A stretch of 64,000 nt of DNA from an uncultured Rhodospirillales bacterium (lineage in GTDB: Bacteria > Pseudomonadota > Alphaproteobacteria > Reyranellales > Reyranellaceae). Position numbers and translations under genes: made by a program. The first letter of the stretch is position 1. Each line of letters opens with the position of its first letter. Positions 8,325-19,362 of this stretch are shown here, in pieces. Below the pieces are notes generated by a model. The model saw only the letters and a list, made by a program, of their open reading frames with translations. It was not told the origin of the DNA and searched no databases. The stretch covers positions 1-64,000 of the forward strand of contig CADECW010000022.1 of assembly GCA_902825855.1 (NCBI GenBank), read 5' to 3'.

Positions 8325-9467
8325 ATGGACCTGTCCCTTTCCGACGAACAGAAGCAGCTGCAGGATGCTGCCGAGCGCTTCGTTCGCGACAAATACGCCT
8401 TCGACACCCGGCGCAAGATCGCCGCGAGCGAGAAGGGCTGGCTGCCGGAGAACTGGGCGCAGATGGCCGAGCTGGGCTGGCTCGGCATGGCGTTCTCCGA
8501 GGAGGATGGCGGCTACGGCGGCGGGCCGATCGAGACCATGATCGTCATGGAGCAGTTCGGCAAAGGCCTGGTGCTGGAGCCGTTCCTGCCGACCGTCGTG
8601 CTGGGCGGCGGGATGATCGCCAAGGCCGGCAGCAAGGCCCAGAAGGAAGCGCTGCTCCCGCCCATGATCGAGGGCAAGAAGCAGTTCGCCTTCGCCTGGC
8701 TGGAGCGCCAGTCGCGCTACAATCTGGCCGACGTGTCTCTCAAGGCGACCAAGGAGGGCAATGGCTGGTCGCTGTCGGGCCACAAGGGCGTCGTCTACAA
8801 CGCGCCGTCGGCCGACGACATCATCGTGCTCGCCCGCACCTCGGGCAGCGCGCGAGAGGAGAAGGGACTGACGCTGTTCGTGGTCGACGGCAAGGCCAAG
8901 GGCATCACCCGCCGCGACTACCCGACCCAGGATTCGCTGCGCGCCTCGGAACTCACCTTCGACAAGGTCTCGGTCGGCGCCGATGCCGTGCTGGGCAAGG
9001 TCGATGACGCCTTCGGCGTGGTCGAGGATGCGGTGGATCATGCCATCGTCGCGCTGTGCGCCGAGGCGACCGGCTGCATGGACGCGATCAATGCTGCTAC
9101 CCTGGAATACATCAAGACGCGCAAGCAGTTCGGCGTGCCGATCGGCAAGTTCCAGGTGCTGCAGCATCGCATGGTCGACTGCTTCACCAACGCCCAGGAA
9201 GCGCGCTCGATGACCTTGATGGCGTCGCTCAAGATCGACGACAAGGACCCCGTCGTCCGCCGCAAGGCCGCCTCGGGCGCCAAGGTGCAGATCGGCAAGT
9301 CGGGCAAGTTCTGCGGCCAGAGCGCCGTGCAGATGCACGGCGGCATGGGCGTCACCGACGAACTCTCGGTCAGCCACTACTTCAAGCGGCTGACCATGAT
9401 CGACCTGATGTTCGGCAACCAGCAGCATCACCTGACGCGCTACAGCAATCTTGCGATGGCGGCGTAA
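8325..9467 (+). CDS. Acyl-CoA dehydrogenase (small-subunit type)
   Basis: A 380-residue acyl-CoA dehydrogenase family protein of the kind that pairs with a larger paralogue (PimD-like small subunit). It begins DLSLSDEQKQLQDAAERF, has the middle-domain segment SLSGHKGVVYNAPSADD and ends with QMHGGMGVTDELSVSHYFKRL, the usual flavin-binding C-terminal block. No YEGT-type base is present (LMFGNQQHHL at that place), which fits a non-catalytic or partner subunit. The start is the ATG at 8325 with GGAGG eight bases upstream. The longer open frame to 7458 only overlaps the previous gene out of frame. It forms one operon with the two preceding dehydrogenases. Confidence 0.87.
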   Translation: MDLSLSDEQKQLQDAAERFVRDKYAFDTRRKIAASEKGWLPENWAQMAELGWLGMAFSEEDGGYGGGPIETMIVMEQFGKGLVLEPFLPTVVLGGGMIAKAGSKAQKEALLPPMIEGKKQFAFAWLERQSRYNLADVSLKATKEGNGWSLSGHKGVVYNAPSADDIIVLARTSGSAREEKGLTLFVVDGKAKGITRRDYPTQDSLRASELTFDKVSVGADAVLGKVDDAFGVVEDAVDHAIVALCAEATGCMDAINAATLEYIKTRKQFGVPIGKFQVLQHRMVDCFTNAQEARSMTLMASLKIDDKDPVVRRKAASGAKVQIGKSGKFCGQSAVQMHGGMGVTDELSVSHYFKRLTMIDLMFGNQQHHLTRYSNLAMAA

Positions 9468-9485
9468 GGTCGTCTTCATTCGGGG

Positions 9486-9505
9486 CGGGGACATCCAGGT
9501 CCCCG
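9486..9505 (+). terminator. Hairpin after the dehydrogenase operon
   Basis: A 7-bp perfect stem (CGGGGAC / GTCCCCG) with a 6-base loop, followed by TTCATCT. It sits between the third acyl-CoA dehydrogenase and the TauD gene and could attenuate transcription between them. Confidence 0.4.
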
Positions 9506-9531
9506 TTCATCTCCAGTGCGGAGGCAGGGTC

Positions 9532-10389
9532 ATGGCATACGAAACGGTGCAGGTGCGTAAGCTCACCGGCGGCTGCGGCGCCGAGGTCCTGGGCATCGAT
9601 CTCAAGTCGATGAGCAATCGCCAGTGGGACGAGGTGCAACAGGCCTTCGCCGAGCATGGCGTCATCTTCTTCCGCGACCAGGAGCTCACGCCCGATCAGC
9701 ACCTCGAGTTCGCGCGCCGCTGGGCGCCGATCGACGTCAACCGCTTCTTCACGGCGGTCGAGGGCTATCCCGAGATCGCCGAAGTGCGCAAGGAGCCCGA
9801 GCAGAAGACCAACATCGGCGGCGGCTGGCACACCGACCACAGCTACGATGCCGAGCCGGCCATGGGCTCGATCCTGCTGGCGCGCGAGCTGCCGGAGGAG
9901 GGCGGCGACACGCTGTTCGCCAACATGTACCGCGCCTTCGAGACGCTGTCGCCCGGCCTGCAACACACGCTTGAGGGCATGAAGGCCGTGCACGGCTCGG
10001 CGCATATATTCGGCGCCAAGGGCGTCAACGCGAAAAACCCCGAATCCGCCGGCCGTTATGGCAATCAAGAGCTGGTGGGCGACGATGTCGTACACCCGGT
10101 GGTGATCCGTCACCCGCTGAGCGGCCGCAAGTCGCTCTATGTCAATCCGGCCTTCACCTTGCACTTCGAGGGCTGGTCGGTCGAGGACAGCAAGCCGCTG
10201 CTGGAATATCTCTATCGCCATGCGTCGCGGCCGGAATTCACCTGCCGCTTCCGCTGGCGGGAAGGCTCGATCGCCTTCTGGGACAACCGCGCGACCTGGC
10301 ACTACGCCGCCAACGACTACAGCGGCGAGCGCCGTTTGATGCACCGCGTCACCGTCGCCGGTTGCAGCCTGCAAGCGGCGACGAATTGA
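9532..10389 (+). CDS. TauD/TfdA-family Fe(II)/2-oxoglutarate dioxygenase
   Basis: A 285-residue non-haem iron dioxygenase that couples decarboxylation of 2-oxoglutarate to hydroxylation of a substrate. The iron ligands are visible as WHTDHSY (His100, Asp102) and the distal His271 in RRLMHRVTV. Length equals that of taurine and 2,4-D dioxygenases. The start is the ATG at 9532 behind GGAGG; a longer reading to 9451 lies mostly inside the upstream intergenic sequence. No sulfonate ABC transporter is next to it, so taurine is not a secure substrate. A role in attacking an ether, sulfonate or carnitine-like compound is equally possible. It is convergent with the TauE/SafE gene, 40 bp away. Confidence 0.85.
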   Translation: MAYETVQVRKLTGGCGAEVLGIDLKSMSNRQWDEVQQAFAEHGVIFFRDQELTPDQHLEFARRWAPIDVNRFFTAVEGYPEIAEVRKEPEQKTNIGGGWHTDHSYDAEPAMGSILLARELPEEGGDTLFANMYRAFETLSPGLQHTLEGMKAVHGSAHIFGAKGVNAKNPESAGRYGNQELVGDDVVHPVVIRHPLSGRKSLYVNPAFTLHFEGWSVEDSKPLLEYLYRHASRPEFTCRFRWREGSIAFWDNRATWHYAANDYSGERRLMHRVTVAGCSLQAATN

Positions 10390-10429
10390 TCGAGGTTGCC
10401 GCTCCAGGCTGATGGTCGCGCGTGGGCGG

Positions 10430-11155
10430 TCAGTGCAGGGCCTGCCACAAGAGTGCAAGGCCCGAGACCACCATCACGATGTCCAGCATGTACTGGAAGG
10501 CGGCCACGCTCAGCCGCTCGACGATCATACGGGCAAGATAGGTGCCGGCCATGACCGAGGAGCCGGAGATCAGGCCCTTGACGACGATTTCCGTCGGTAG
10601 GGCGCCGAACTGCCTGAATGTAAGGGCCTTGCTGATGTAGAGGGCAAGCGAGCCTGCCGCTTCTGTGGCGATGAAGGCGCCTTTGACCAGGCCGTAGGCG
10701 GCGAAGGTCGGCACGCTGAGCGGCCCGGTCGAGACGACGATGCCGGTGAGGAAGCCGATCACGCCGCCGGCGACGACCAGTCCGCCGAAGCCGATCGTCA
10801 TGTTGCGCGAGGCAAGCCAGCGGCGCCCCGGCACCATGGCGAGGAAGAAGAGGCCGAGGGCCACCTCGACCGTGTTCTCGGGCAGCACGAGCAGGGTGCG
10901 CGCGCCCAGCGCCGCGGCGGGGATCCCGCCCAACGCATAGGCGGCGACAGCGCGCCAGTCGATCTCGCGCCACCACGAGGTGATCTTGGCGAAGTTCGAC
11001 ATCAGGGCGACGATCGCCATGATCGGCACGGCCTCGCGCGGACCGAAGACGATGACCAGAACGGGCAGCAGGATGACGGTGGCGCCCGTGCCGACGATGC
11101 CGCTCACCGTTCCGGCGACGAAGCCGACGGAGAGGACGAGGGCATAGCTCAGCAT
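10430..11155 (-). CDS. TauE/SafE family anion exporter
   Basis: A 241-residue inner-membrane protein with about eight hydrophobic segments and the N-terminal GFVAGTVSGIVGTGATVILLP motif region typical of the TauE/SafE family, which exports sulfite, sulfoacetate or related organosulfur anions. The start is taken at the ATG at 11155, ten bases after the metH stop. The longer frame begins inside metH. It is the last gene of the methionine operon by position, which suggests that it moves a sulfur anion connected with that pathway. The family is broad and the substrate cannot be read from sequence. Confidence 0.85.
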   Translation of the reverse strand: MLSYALVLSVGFVAGTVSGIVGTGATVILLPVLVIVFGPREAVPIMAIVALMSNFAKITSWWREIDWRAVAAYALGGIPAAALGARTLLVLPENTVEVALGLFFLAMVPGRRWLASRNMTIGFGGLVVAGGVIGFLTGIVVSTGPLSVPTFAAYGLVKGAFIATEAAGSLALYISKALTFRQFGALPTEIVVKGLISGSSVMAGTYLARMIVERLSVAAFQYMLDIVMVVSGLALLWQALH

Positions 11156-11165
11156 CCCGACGACA

Positions 11166-13807
<2,642 letters not shown>

Positions 13808-13808
<1 letters not shown>

Positions 13809-14872
13809 CAGAAGAAACTCGCTGCCTCCATGCCGGAGAGGCGAAGCGCCGGGGGCAGGGCATGCCACTGTCGCGGCTTCGCATCCTTAACCGCTTCGGC
13901 GATCGCCTTGATGTGCGCCGGCGTCGTGCCGCAGCAGCCACCGACCATGTTCAGCCAGCCGTTCTCGGCCCAGCCCTTGACCAGCTTGGCCGTCATCTCC
14001 GGCGGCTCGTCATAGGCGCCGAGCTCGTTGGGCAGGCCGGCGTTGGGATAGACGCAGAGCATGCCCTCGACCTGCGGGTTGAGGGCATTCACGTAAGGAT
14101 GCAGCTCGGTGGCGCCGAAGCTGCAATTCAGACCCATGGTCAATGGCCTGGCGTGACGCACCGAGTGCCAGAACGCCTCGACGGTCTGGCCCGAGAGGTT
14201 GCGGCCGGCGAGGTCTGTCAGGGTCATAGACACCATGACCGGCAGTTCCTCGCCGCGCGACTCGGCCGCCTCGTCGGCGGCGACCAGGGCAGCCTTGGCG
14301 TTCAGCGTGTCGAACACCGTTTCGATCAGGATGAAGTCGACGCCTCCGTCGAGAAGCGCGTCGACCTGCTCGCGGTAGATGCCCTTCACCTCGTCGAAGG
14401 TGACGGCGCGATAGCCCGGATCGTTGACGTTGGGCGATACCGACAGCGTCTTGTTGGTCGGACCGAGCGCGCCGACGACGAAGCGCGGCTTGTCGGGGGT
14501 CCTGGCGGTCGCGGCGTCGGCGCAGGCGCGGGTGAGCCTGGCTGCTGCCAGGTTCACTTCGCGCGCCATGCCGGCGATGCCGTAGTCGCTCAGGCTGATG
14601 GCATTGGCATTGAAGGTGTTGGTGGCAAGGATGTCGGCGCCGGCATCGATATAGGCGTTGCAGATCTCGCTCACGACATCGGGCCGCGTCAGGTTCAGAA
14701 GGTCGTTGTTGCCCTTCTGGTCATGGCTGAAGGACCGCCCGGCGCGGAAGCCTTCCTCGTCCAGCCGGTAGGTCTGGATCATGGAGCCGTATGGGCCGTC
14801 CTTGACCAGGATTCGCTCGCTGCCGATCTCGCGAAGCAGCTCGGCTTTTGCAGCGCGTGCCTGATTCGTCAT
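13808..14872 (-). CDS. Homocysteine S-methyltransferase part of split methionine synthase
   Basis: A 354-residue protein equal to the N-terminal homocysteine-binding barrel of MetH. The zinc ligands are visible: Cys in [11 protein letters not shown] and the pair in [12 protein letters not shown]. It has no folate or cobalamin module, so it needs the product of the next gene. The start is the ATG at 14872, which overlaps the metF stop (ATGA). An upstream reading to 14977 would run through the end of metF without a ribosome site. Split MetH proteins are known in several bacterial groups, including alphaproteobacteria; here the break lies exactly between the homocysteine and folate modules. Confidence 0.93.
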
Positions 14873-15789
14873 TGCGGTCGCACTCCCAGGAGATGGCAGA
14901 TCGCGAACGTGAGATCGGCGCGGTTCAGCGTATAGAAGTGGAACTGATCCACGCCTTCGTCGCGCAGGCGGCGGCACAGGTCGCCGGCCACCGTGGCGGC
15001 GATCATCCGTCGGGTCTCGACGTCATCTTCCAGCCCGTCGAACATGTTGGCGAGCCACGACGGCACCTTGGAACCGCACAGGCCGGCCATCTTGGTGATG
15101 CCCTGGAAGTTAGAGACCGGCATGATGCCCGGCACGATCGGCACGTTGATGCACGCCGCCGCGGCGTGGTCGCGGAATCGCAGGAAGTCGTCGGCCTCGA
15201 AGAAGAACTGCGTGATGCAGCGGTCGGCGCCGGCATCGACCTTGCGCTTGAGATTCTCGAGGTCGGCCTTGGCGTCCGCCGAATCAGGGTGCTTTTCGGG
15301 ATAGCAGGCGGCGCTGATCTGGAACGCACCGATCTTCTTCAGCCCGCCGATCAGTTCGGCCGCATTGGCATAGCCGCCGGGATGGGGGCTGTACTTGCCG
15401 CCCATTCCGCCCGGCGGGTCGCCGCGTAGCGCCACGATATGGCGGATGCCGGCGTCCCAGTAGGCACGCGCGACCTCGTCGATCTCGCCCTGGGTGGCGC
15501 CGACGCAGGTGAGGTGAGCCGCGGCGTCGACCCCGGTCTCCTTCTTCAGTCGGGCAACGGTCTCGTGCGTGCGCTGGCGCGTCGAACCGCCGGCGCCGTA
15601 GGTCACGGAGAAGAACGTCGGCTTGAGCGGCGTGAGACGGGTAACCGTCTCCCACAGGCTGCGCTCGGCGGCCTCGGTCTTGGGCGGGGAGAACTCGAAC
15701 GAGACTTTCAGCCGTTGCGGCGCGCGCGCCGGGAATTCGGCGCCGGAAACGCTGTACGGGCCGCCGAGGGGACCGGTATCGGGACTCAT
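14869..15789 (-). CDS. metF: Methylenetetrahydrofolate reductase
   Basis: A 306-residue FAD enzyme that reduces 5,10-methylene-THF to 5-methyl-THF, the methyl donor for methionine synthase. It has the family opening FEFSPPKTEAAERSLW with the catalytic Glu, followed by FSVTYGAGGSTR, HLTCVGATQ and ALRGDPPGG. About 25 residues precede the conserved core. The ATG overlaps the stop of the ArsR-methyltransferase gene and its own stop overlaps the homocysteine methyltransferase start, both as ATGA. The four genes are therefore a coupled operon. Confidence 0.95.
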   Translation of the reverse strand: MSPDTGPLGGPYSVSGAEFPARAPQRLKVSFEFSPPKTEAAERSLWETVTRLTPLKPTFFSVTYGAGGSTRQRTHETVARLKKETGVDAAAHLTCVGATQGEIDEVARAYWDAGIRHIVALRGDPPGGMGGKYSPHPGGYANAAELIGGLKKIGAFQISAACYPEKHPDSADAKADLENLKRKVDAGADRCITQFFFEADDFLRFRDHAAAACINVPIVPGIMPVSNFQGITKMAGLCGSKVPSWLANMFDGLEDDVETRRMIAATVAGDLCRRLRDEGVDQFHFYTLNRADLTFAICHLLGVRPQ

Positions 15790-16766
15790 CGGGAAACTCC
15801 ATGGGCGGGTTGAGCGACGTGGCGCGCCGAGGTGCGCGCCGGCAGTTCACGCTCGCCGCGCCAGATGCCGGTCATCAGGCGGCGGCCGGGAAAGTGGATC
15901 GGCTCGAGCGGGTTCAAGCCGGCGCTGCGGAGCCAGCCCTGCACCTGGTTGTCGGCGAAGCCGAGATGGACATGGGCGTGCTCGCGCTTCAGCTCGACCA
16001 GATCGTGCGGCGAGAAATCGACCACCAGCACGACGCCGCCCGGTCGCACCACGCGCGCCGCTTCGCTCAGCGCCGCCGCCGGATCGTCGGCGTAGTGCAG
16101 CACGTGGTGGATGGTGACCACGTCGAAGGAAGCGGCTTCGAAGGCGAGAGCGTACATGTCGCCCTGACGGACGTCGGCATTGTCGATGCCGGCCTTGGCG
16201 AGGTTGGCCCGGGCCAGCGCCAGCATCTCGCGCGACTGGTCGATGCCGACAGCCTGCTCGACCTTGGGCGCCAGCACCTCGAGCAGCCGGCCCGTGCCGG
16301 TGCCGATGTCGAGCAGCCTGCGCGCTCCGACAGGCAGGTGATGGGCAAGCGCCCGCTCGATCTCACGGTCGGCCACATGCAGGGCGCGCAGTTCGTCCCA
16401 GCGCTGGGCATTGTCGCGGAAGAAACGCACAGCAGCCGTCTGGCGGCGCTGCTGCAGGGCGTCCAGGCGGGCCCGGTCGGCGGCGATCCGGGCGTGCTTG
16501 GGATCGATCCGGCGCACGAATTCCCTTACCAGCGCAGCATCGTCGCTCGAGGTCACGAGGCGAAAGCGGGTGAACTGGGCTTCGCGGAAGCGCTCGAGCA
16601 GGCCGGCTTCGACCAGCAGCTTCAGATGGCGTGAGACCCGCGGCTGGCTCTGTCCCAGCACATGCACGTAGTCGCTGACCGTCAGATCCTCGCGCGCCGC
16701 CAGCGCCACGATGCGCAGCCGCGTGTCTTCCGCCGCGGCCCGCAGGAGGGTAAGGAGGTGATCCAT
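15786..16766 (-). CDS. ArsR-family regulator fused to a SAM-dependent methyltransferase domain
   Basis: A 326-residue two-domain protein. Residues 1-95 form an ArsR/SmtB winged helix (LTVSDYVHVLGQSQPRVSRHLKLL is the recognition helix region). Residues 140-300 form a class I methyltransferase with the SAM-binding motif LLDIGTGTGRLLEVLA and an acidic residue in VGIDQS. ArsR regulators of methionine genes that sense SAM or SAH (SahR/SamR type) are known, and in some of them a methyltransferase fold is attached. Position at the head of the metF-metH operon, and an AT-rich palindrome just upstream, support that role. I read the methyltransferase domain as a probable ligand sensor; enzymatic activity is not excluded. 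The ATG at 16766 has no clear ribosome site. Confidence 0.88.
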   Translation of the reverse strand: MDHLLTLLRAAAEDTRLRIVALAAREDLTVSDYVHVLGQSQPRVSRHLKLLVEAGLLERFREAQFTRFRLVTSSDDAALVREFVRRIDPKHARIAADRARLDALQQRRQTAAVRFFRDNAQRWDELRALHVADREIERALAHHLPVGARRLLDIGTGTGRLLEVLAPKVEQAVGIDQSREMLALARANLAKAGIDNADVRQGDMYALAFEAASFDVVTIHHVLHYADDPAAALSEAARVVRPGGVVLVVDFSPHDLVELKREHAHVHLGFADNQVQGWLRSAGLNPLEPIHFPGRRLMTGIWRGERELPARTSARHVAQPAHGVSR

Positions 16767-16777
16767 CAGTGAAGAAT

Positions 16778-16793
16778 ATAAGCATATCTTTAT
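16778..16793. promoter_or_regulatory. Probable operator of the methionine operon
   Basis: A 16-base imperfect palindrome, ATAAGCATATCTTTAT, with 12 of 16 positions symmetric. It lies 11 bases upstream of the ArsR-type gene in otherwise GC-rich DNA. Its AT-rich dyad form is typical of ArsR-family sites. The closeness to the start codon suggests autoregulation and a very short or absent leader. Confidence 0.6.
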
Positions 16794-16960
16794 GTGTGCA
16801 AGAGAGGAAATCGGGCGTTTGTGACATGAAGCATGGGGGTGGAAGCGGCGTTGGCTATCCACTTCAATCCCCATCGACCGTGTGCAACACTCGATTTCGA
16901 ACTTCGTGTCTTTGGCCCGGCGCGCCGGTGCTTGTGTGGATGGACCCAGGGTTGGCTTTG

Positions 16961-17770
16961 ATGATCGCAAGCGTGTTCAAGGTGGCCGCCCGCGTCCGTG
17001 CCTCGGTCGCCGCGGCTGCCGTTGCTGCAACCCTTGTCGGTGGCTGTGCGGTCAACGACACGGGCGCCTCCGAGGTATGGGACCCGATCGAGACGCCCAA
17101 CCGCTTCATCTTCTCGATCAATCGCGCCGTCGACGTCATGGCGATCCGGCCGGTTGCGGTGCTTTATCGCGACTGGGTGCCGGAGCCTGCTCAGAAGAGC
17201 GTACGCAATCTCCTGGACAATCTCGGTGAGCCGGTGACGGCCATCAACGAGGTCTTCCAGGGCGATCCGAGCCGCGCCGCCACGACGATGGCCCGCTTCC
17301 TGGTCAACTCGACGATCGGCCTCGCCGGCCTGTTCGATGTCGCCTCCATGATGGGCCTCGAGCGCACCAAGACCGATGCCGGCCAGACGATCGGCATCTG
17401 GGCGGGCAAGGGCGTCGAGCCGGAGAACGGCGGCTTCTACCTCGTGCTGCCGCTTGCCGGACCGTCCAATGCGCGCGATGCGACGGGCCTGATGATCGAC
17501 TACGCGATCGACCCGTTCCAGATCCTGCCGATCGCCTTCAACTGGGACTGGTGGTACATCGGCCTACCGCGCTACGGCCTCAACGCCATCGACTACCGCT
17601 CGCGCACCATGTTCGCGCTGGACGACATCGAGAAGAACAGCGTCGACTACTACGCCGCGCTGCGCTCGGCCTACACCCAGAACCGGGCCGACCTTATTCG
17701 CGCGAAGCGTGACAAGACCGACACCAAGAGTGAATTGCAGCGTCGCGACAATCTCGCGCTGGTGCGGTAA
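16961..17770 (+). CDS. mlaA: MlaA/VacJ family lipoprotein
   Basis: A 269-residue outer-membrane lipoprotein of the phospholipid-transport system that keeps lipid asymmetry. A hydrophobic signal ends in a lipobox (LVGGC) near residue 31, followed by the mature start AVNDTGASEVWDPIETPNRFIF. Family blocks DWVPEPAQKSVRNLLDNLGEP, NSTIGLAGLFDVA and YLVLPLAGPSNARD are all present. I chose the ATG at 16961 because it gives a normal-length signal peptide; the open frame extends 64 codons further but without signal character. mlaC follows 45 bp later. The MlaFEDB ABC transporter is not in this window. Confidence 0.9.
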   Translation: MIASVFKVAARVRASVAAAAVAATLVGGCAVNDTGASEVWDPIETPNRFIFSINRAVDVMAIRPVAVLYRDWVPEPAQKSVRNLLDNLGEPVTAINEVFQGDPSRAATTMARFLVNSTIGLAGLFDVASMMGLERTKTDAGQTIGIWAGKGVEPENGGFYLVLPLAGPSNARDATGLMIDYAIDPFQILPIAFNWDWWYIGLPRYGLNAIDYRSRTMFALDDIEKNSVDYYAALRSAYTQNRADLIRAKRDKTDTKSELQRRDNLALVR

Positions 17771-17815
17771 GAAGCCTGCGGTAACAATCGTCAGATCAAA
17801 TCAAAGGAGCGACCG

Positions 17816-18418
17816 TTGCCGCTGCTCGCTTGTCGTCGCCTCGCTTTTCGTCTCGCCACCGGTGCCGCCGTTGTGCTCGCTGCGGGGCCCGTCCTTGCCG
17901 CCGATCCGGCGGCCGAACTGGTCTCCAGCACCGCGACCCAGGCCATCGACATCGTCAAGGGCACGAGCGGCGCCCAGCGCCAGGCCGCGATTCAGCGGGT
18001 CCTCCAGACCCGGTTCGACCTGCCGTTCATGGCGCAGACTGCGCTCGGAACCCATTGGGCCAAGGCCACGCCCGAGCAGCAGGCCCGCTTCGTGAAGGCG
18101 ACCGAGACCGCCGAGGCCAAGGCTTACGCCGAGCGCTTCGGCCAATACAGCGGCCAGACGCTCACCGTCGGCAAGACGACGTCGCGGCCCAACAACGTGT
18201 GGATCGTCGAGAGCCGGCTCAACCAGGCCAGCGGCCAGCCCATCAAGCTCGAATGGGAGGTCCGTCAGCTGCCGGCGGGCCTGCGCATCACCGACGTCAA
18301 GATCGAGGGCGTCAGCATGGTCATGACTAGACGTTCGGATTTCAATTCCTACATCCAGCAGAACGGCGGCAAGGTGCAGCCATTGATCGACGAGCTCGAA
18401 TCCCGGGCGTCGCGGTGA
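17816..18418 (+). CDS. mlaC: MlaC-type periplasmic phospholipid-binding protein
   Basis: A 200-residue exported protein of the MlaC/Ttg2D family that carries phospholipids between MlaA and the inner-membrane complex. The signal peptide runs to VLAADP near residue 29. The mature part has the conserved QRVLQTRFDLPFMAQTALG, a central AYAERFGQYSGQTL and a C-terminal ITDVKIEGVSMVMTRRSDFNSYI. Translation starts at TTG 17816, with AAGGAG at the correct spacing and no better ATG. It lies directly downstream of mlaA and probably shares its transcript. Confidence 0.88.
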   Translation: MPLLACRRLAFRLATGAAVVLAAGPVLAADPAAELVSSTATQAIDIVKGTSGAQRQAAIQRVLQTRFDLPFMAQTALGTHWAKATPEQQARFVKATETAEAKAYAERFGQYSGQTLTVGKTTSRPNNVWIVESRLNQASGQPIKLEWEVRQLPAGLRITDVKIEGVSMVMTRRSDFNSYIQQNGGKVQPLIDELESRASR

Positions 18419-18515
18419 ATTGCACCCAAAAGACGCCCGACATAGACTAGCCGGTGGGAGGCGTATCGATCGGCCCGCCGTGACACAGCTACGGCCGGCC
18501 GGAGGAGCACGCCAT

Positions 18516-19325
18516 ATGGACAGCGCCGTCGCAAAGAACGCAGCGGAACCCCGCTCGGTGGATCCGGTCTGGAACAAGATTCGCGAGGCCGCGCACACGG
18601 CTGCCGCGAGCGAACCGGTGCTGGCCGGCACCCTGCACGCCACCATCCTGAGCCAGAGCCGTTTCGAGGGTGCGCTGAGTTATCACCTGGCACGGCTTGC
18701 CGGCACCACCGAGGTGCCTGCCGCCCTGATTCGCCAGATTTTCGATGAGGCGCTGAATGCCGATCCAGCCATCGGGCTGTCGGCGCGCGCCGATATCATG
18801 GCGGTGGTCGAGCGCGACCCTGCCTGCACCTCGCATCTCGACCCGCTGCTGTGGTTCAAGGGCTATCACGCCCTGCAGACCTCGCGAGTCGCGCATTGGC
18901 TGTGGCTGCAGGGCCGCCAGACGCTCGCGCATTTCCTGCAGAGCCGTGCCAGCGCCCTGTTCGGGCTCGACATCCATCCCGGTGCGCGCATCGGCAAGGG
19001 CGTCTTCATCGACCACGGCACTGGCGTGGTGATCGGAGAGACCGCCGTCGTCGAGGACGGCGTGTCCATGCTGCACGGCGTGACGTTGGGCGGCACCGGC
19101 AAGGAACGCGGCGATCGTCATCCCAAGGTGCGGCGCGGCGTGCTTCTGGGTGCCGGCGCCAAGGTGCTGGGCAATATCGAGATCGGCGCCTGCGCCAAGA
19201 TCGCGGCCGGCAGCGTCGTGCTCGAGCCGGTGCCCGCGGGCTGCACGGCGGCTGGCGTGCCGGCGCGCATCATCGGCTGCGTCGACGTGCCGGAGCCGGC
19301 GCTGGAGATGGATCAGCGGATCTGA
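18516..19325 (+). CDS. cysE: Serine O-acetyltransferase
   Basis: A 269-residue enzyme acetylating L-serine with acetyl-CoA, the first step of cysteine synthesis. An N-terminal helical domain (residues 1-140) is followed by the hexapeptide-repeat beta helix, with GLDIHPGARIGKGVFIDHGTGVVIGE and LGGTGKERGDRHPKV containing the catalytic His/Asp region. The ATG at 18516 is preceded by GGAGGAG. A 32-codon upstream extension has no ribosome site. It is convergent with ettA, 37 bp away. Regulation by cysteine feedback is typical of the family but cannot be judged from this sequence. Confidence 0.93.
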   Translation: MDSAVAKNAAEPRSVDPVWNKIREAAHTAAASEPVLAGTLHATILSQSRFEGALSYHLARLAGTTEVPAALIRQIFDEALNADPAIGLSARADIMAVVERDPACTSHLDPLLWFKGYHALQTSRVAHWLWLQGRQTLAHFLQSRASALFGLDIHPGARIGKGVFIDHGTGVVIGETAVVEDGVSMLHGVTLGGTGKERGDRHPKVRRGVLLGAGAKVLGNIEIGACAKIAAGSVVLEPVPAGCTAAGVPARIIGCVDVPEPALEMDQRI

Positions 19326-19362
19326 CCGCTGGTCTCTCGCATCGAAATGGGGCGGGGCTTCC

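Noticed and set aside
16753..16766. Start of the ArsR-type gene matches the 3' tail of 16S rRNA (GGATCACCTCCTTA)
   Set aside because: The match is explained by codons for Met-Asp-His-Leu-Leu-Thr, there is no rRNA gene here, and a role for this match would be speculation.
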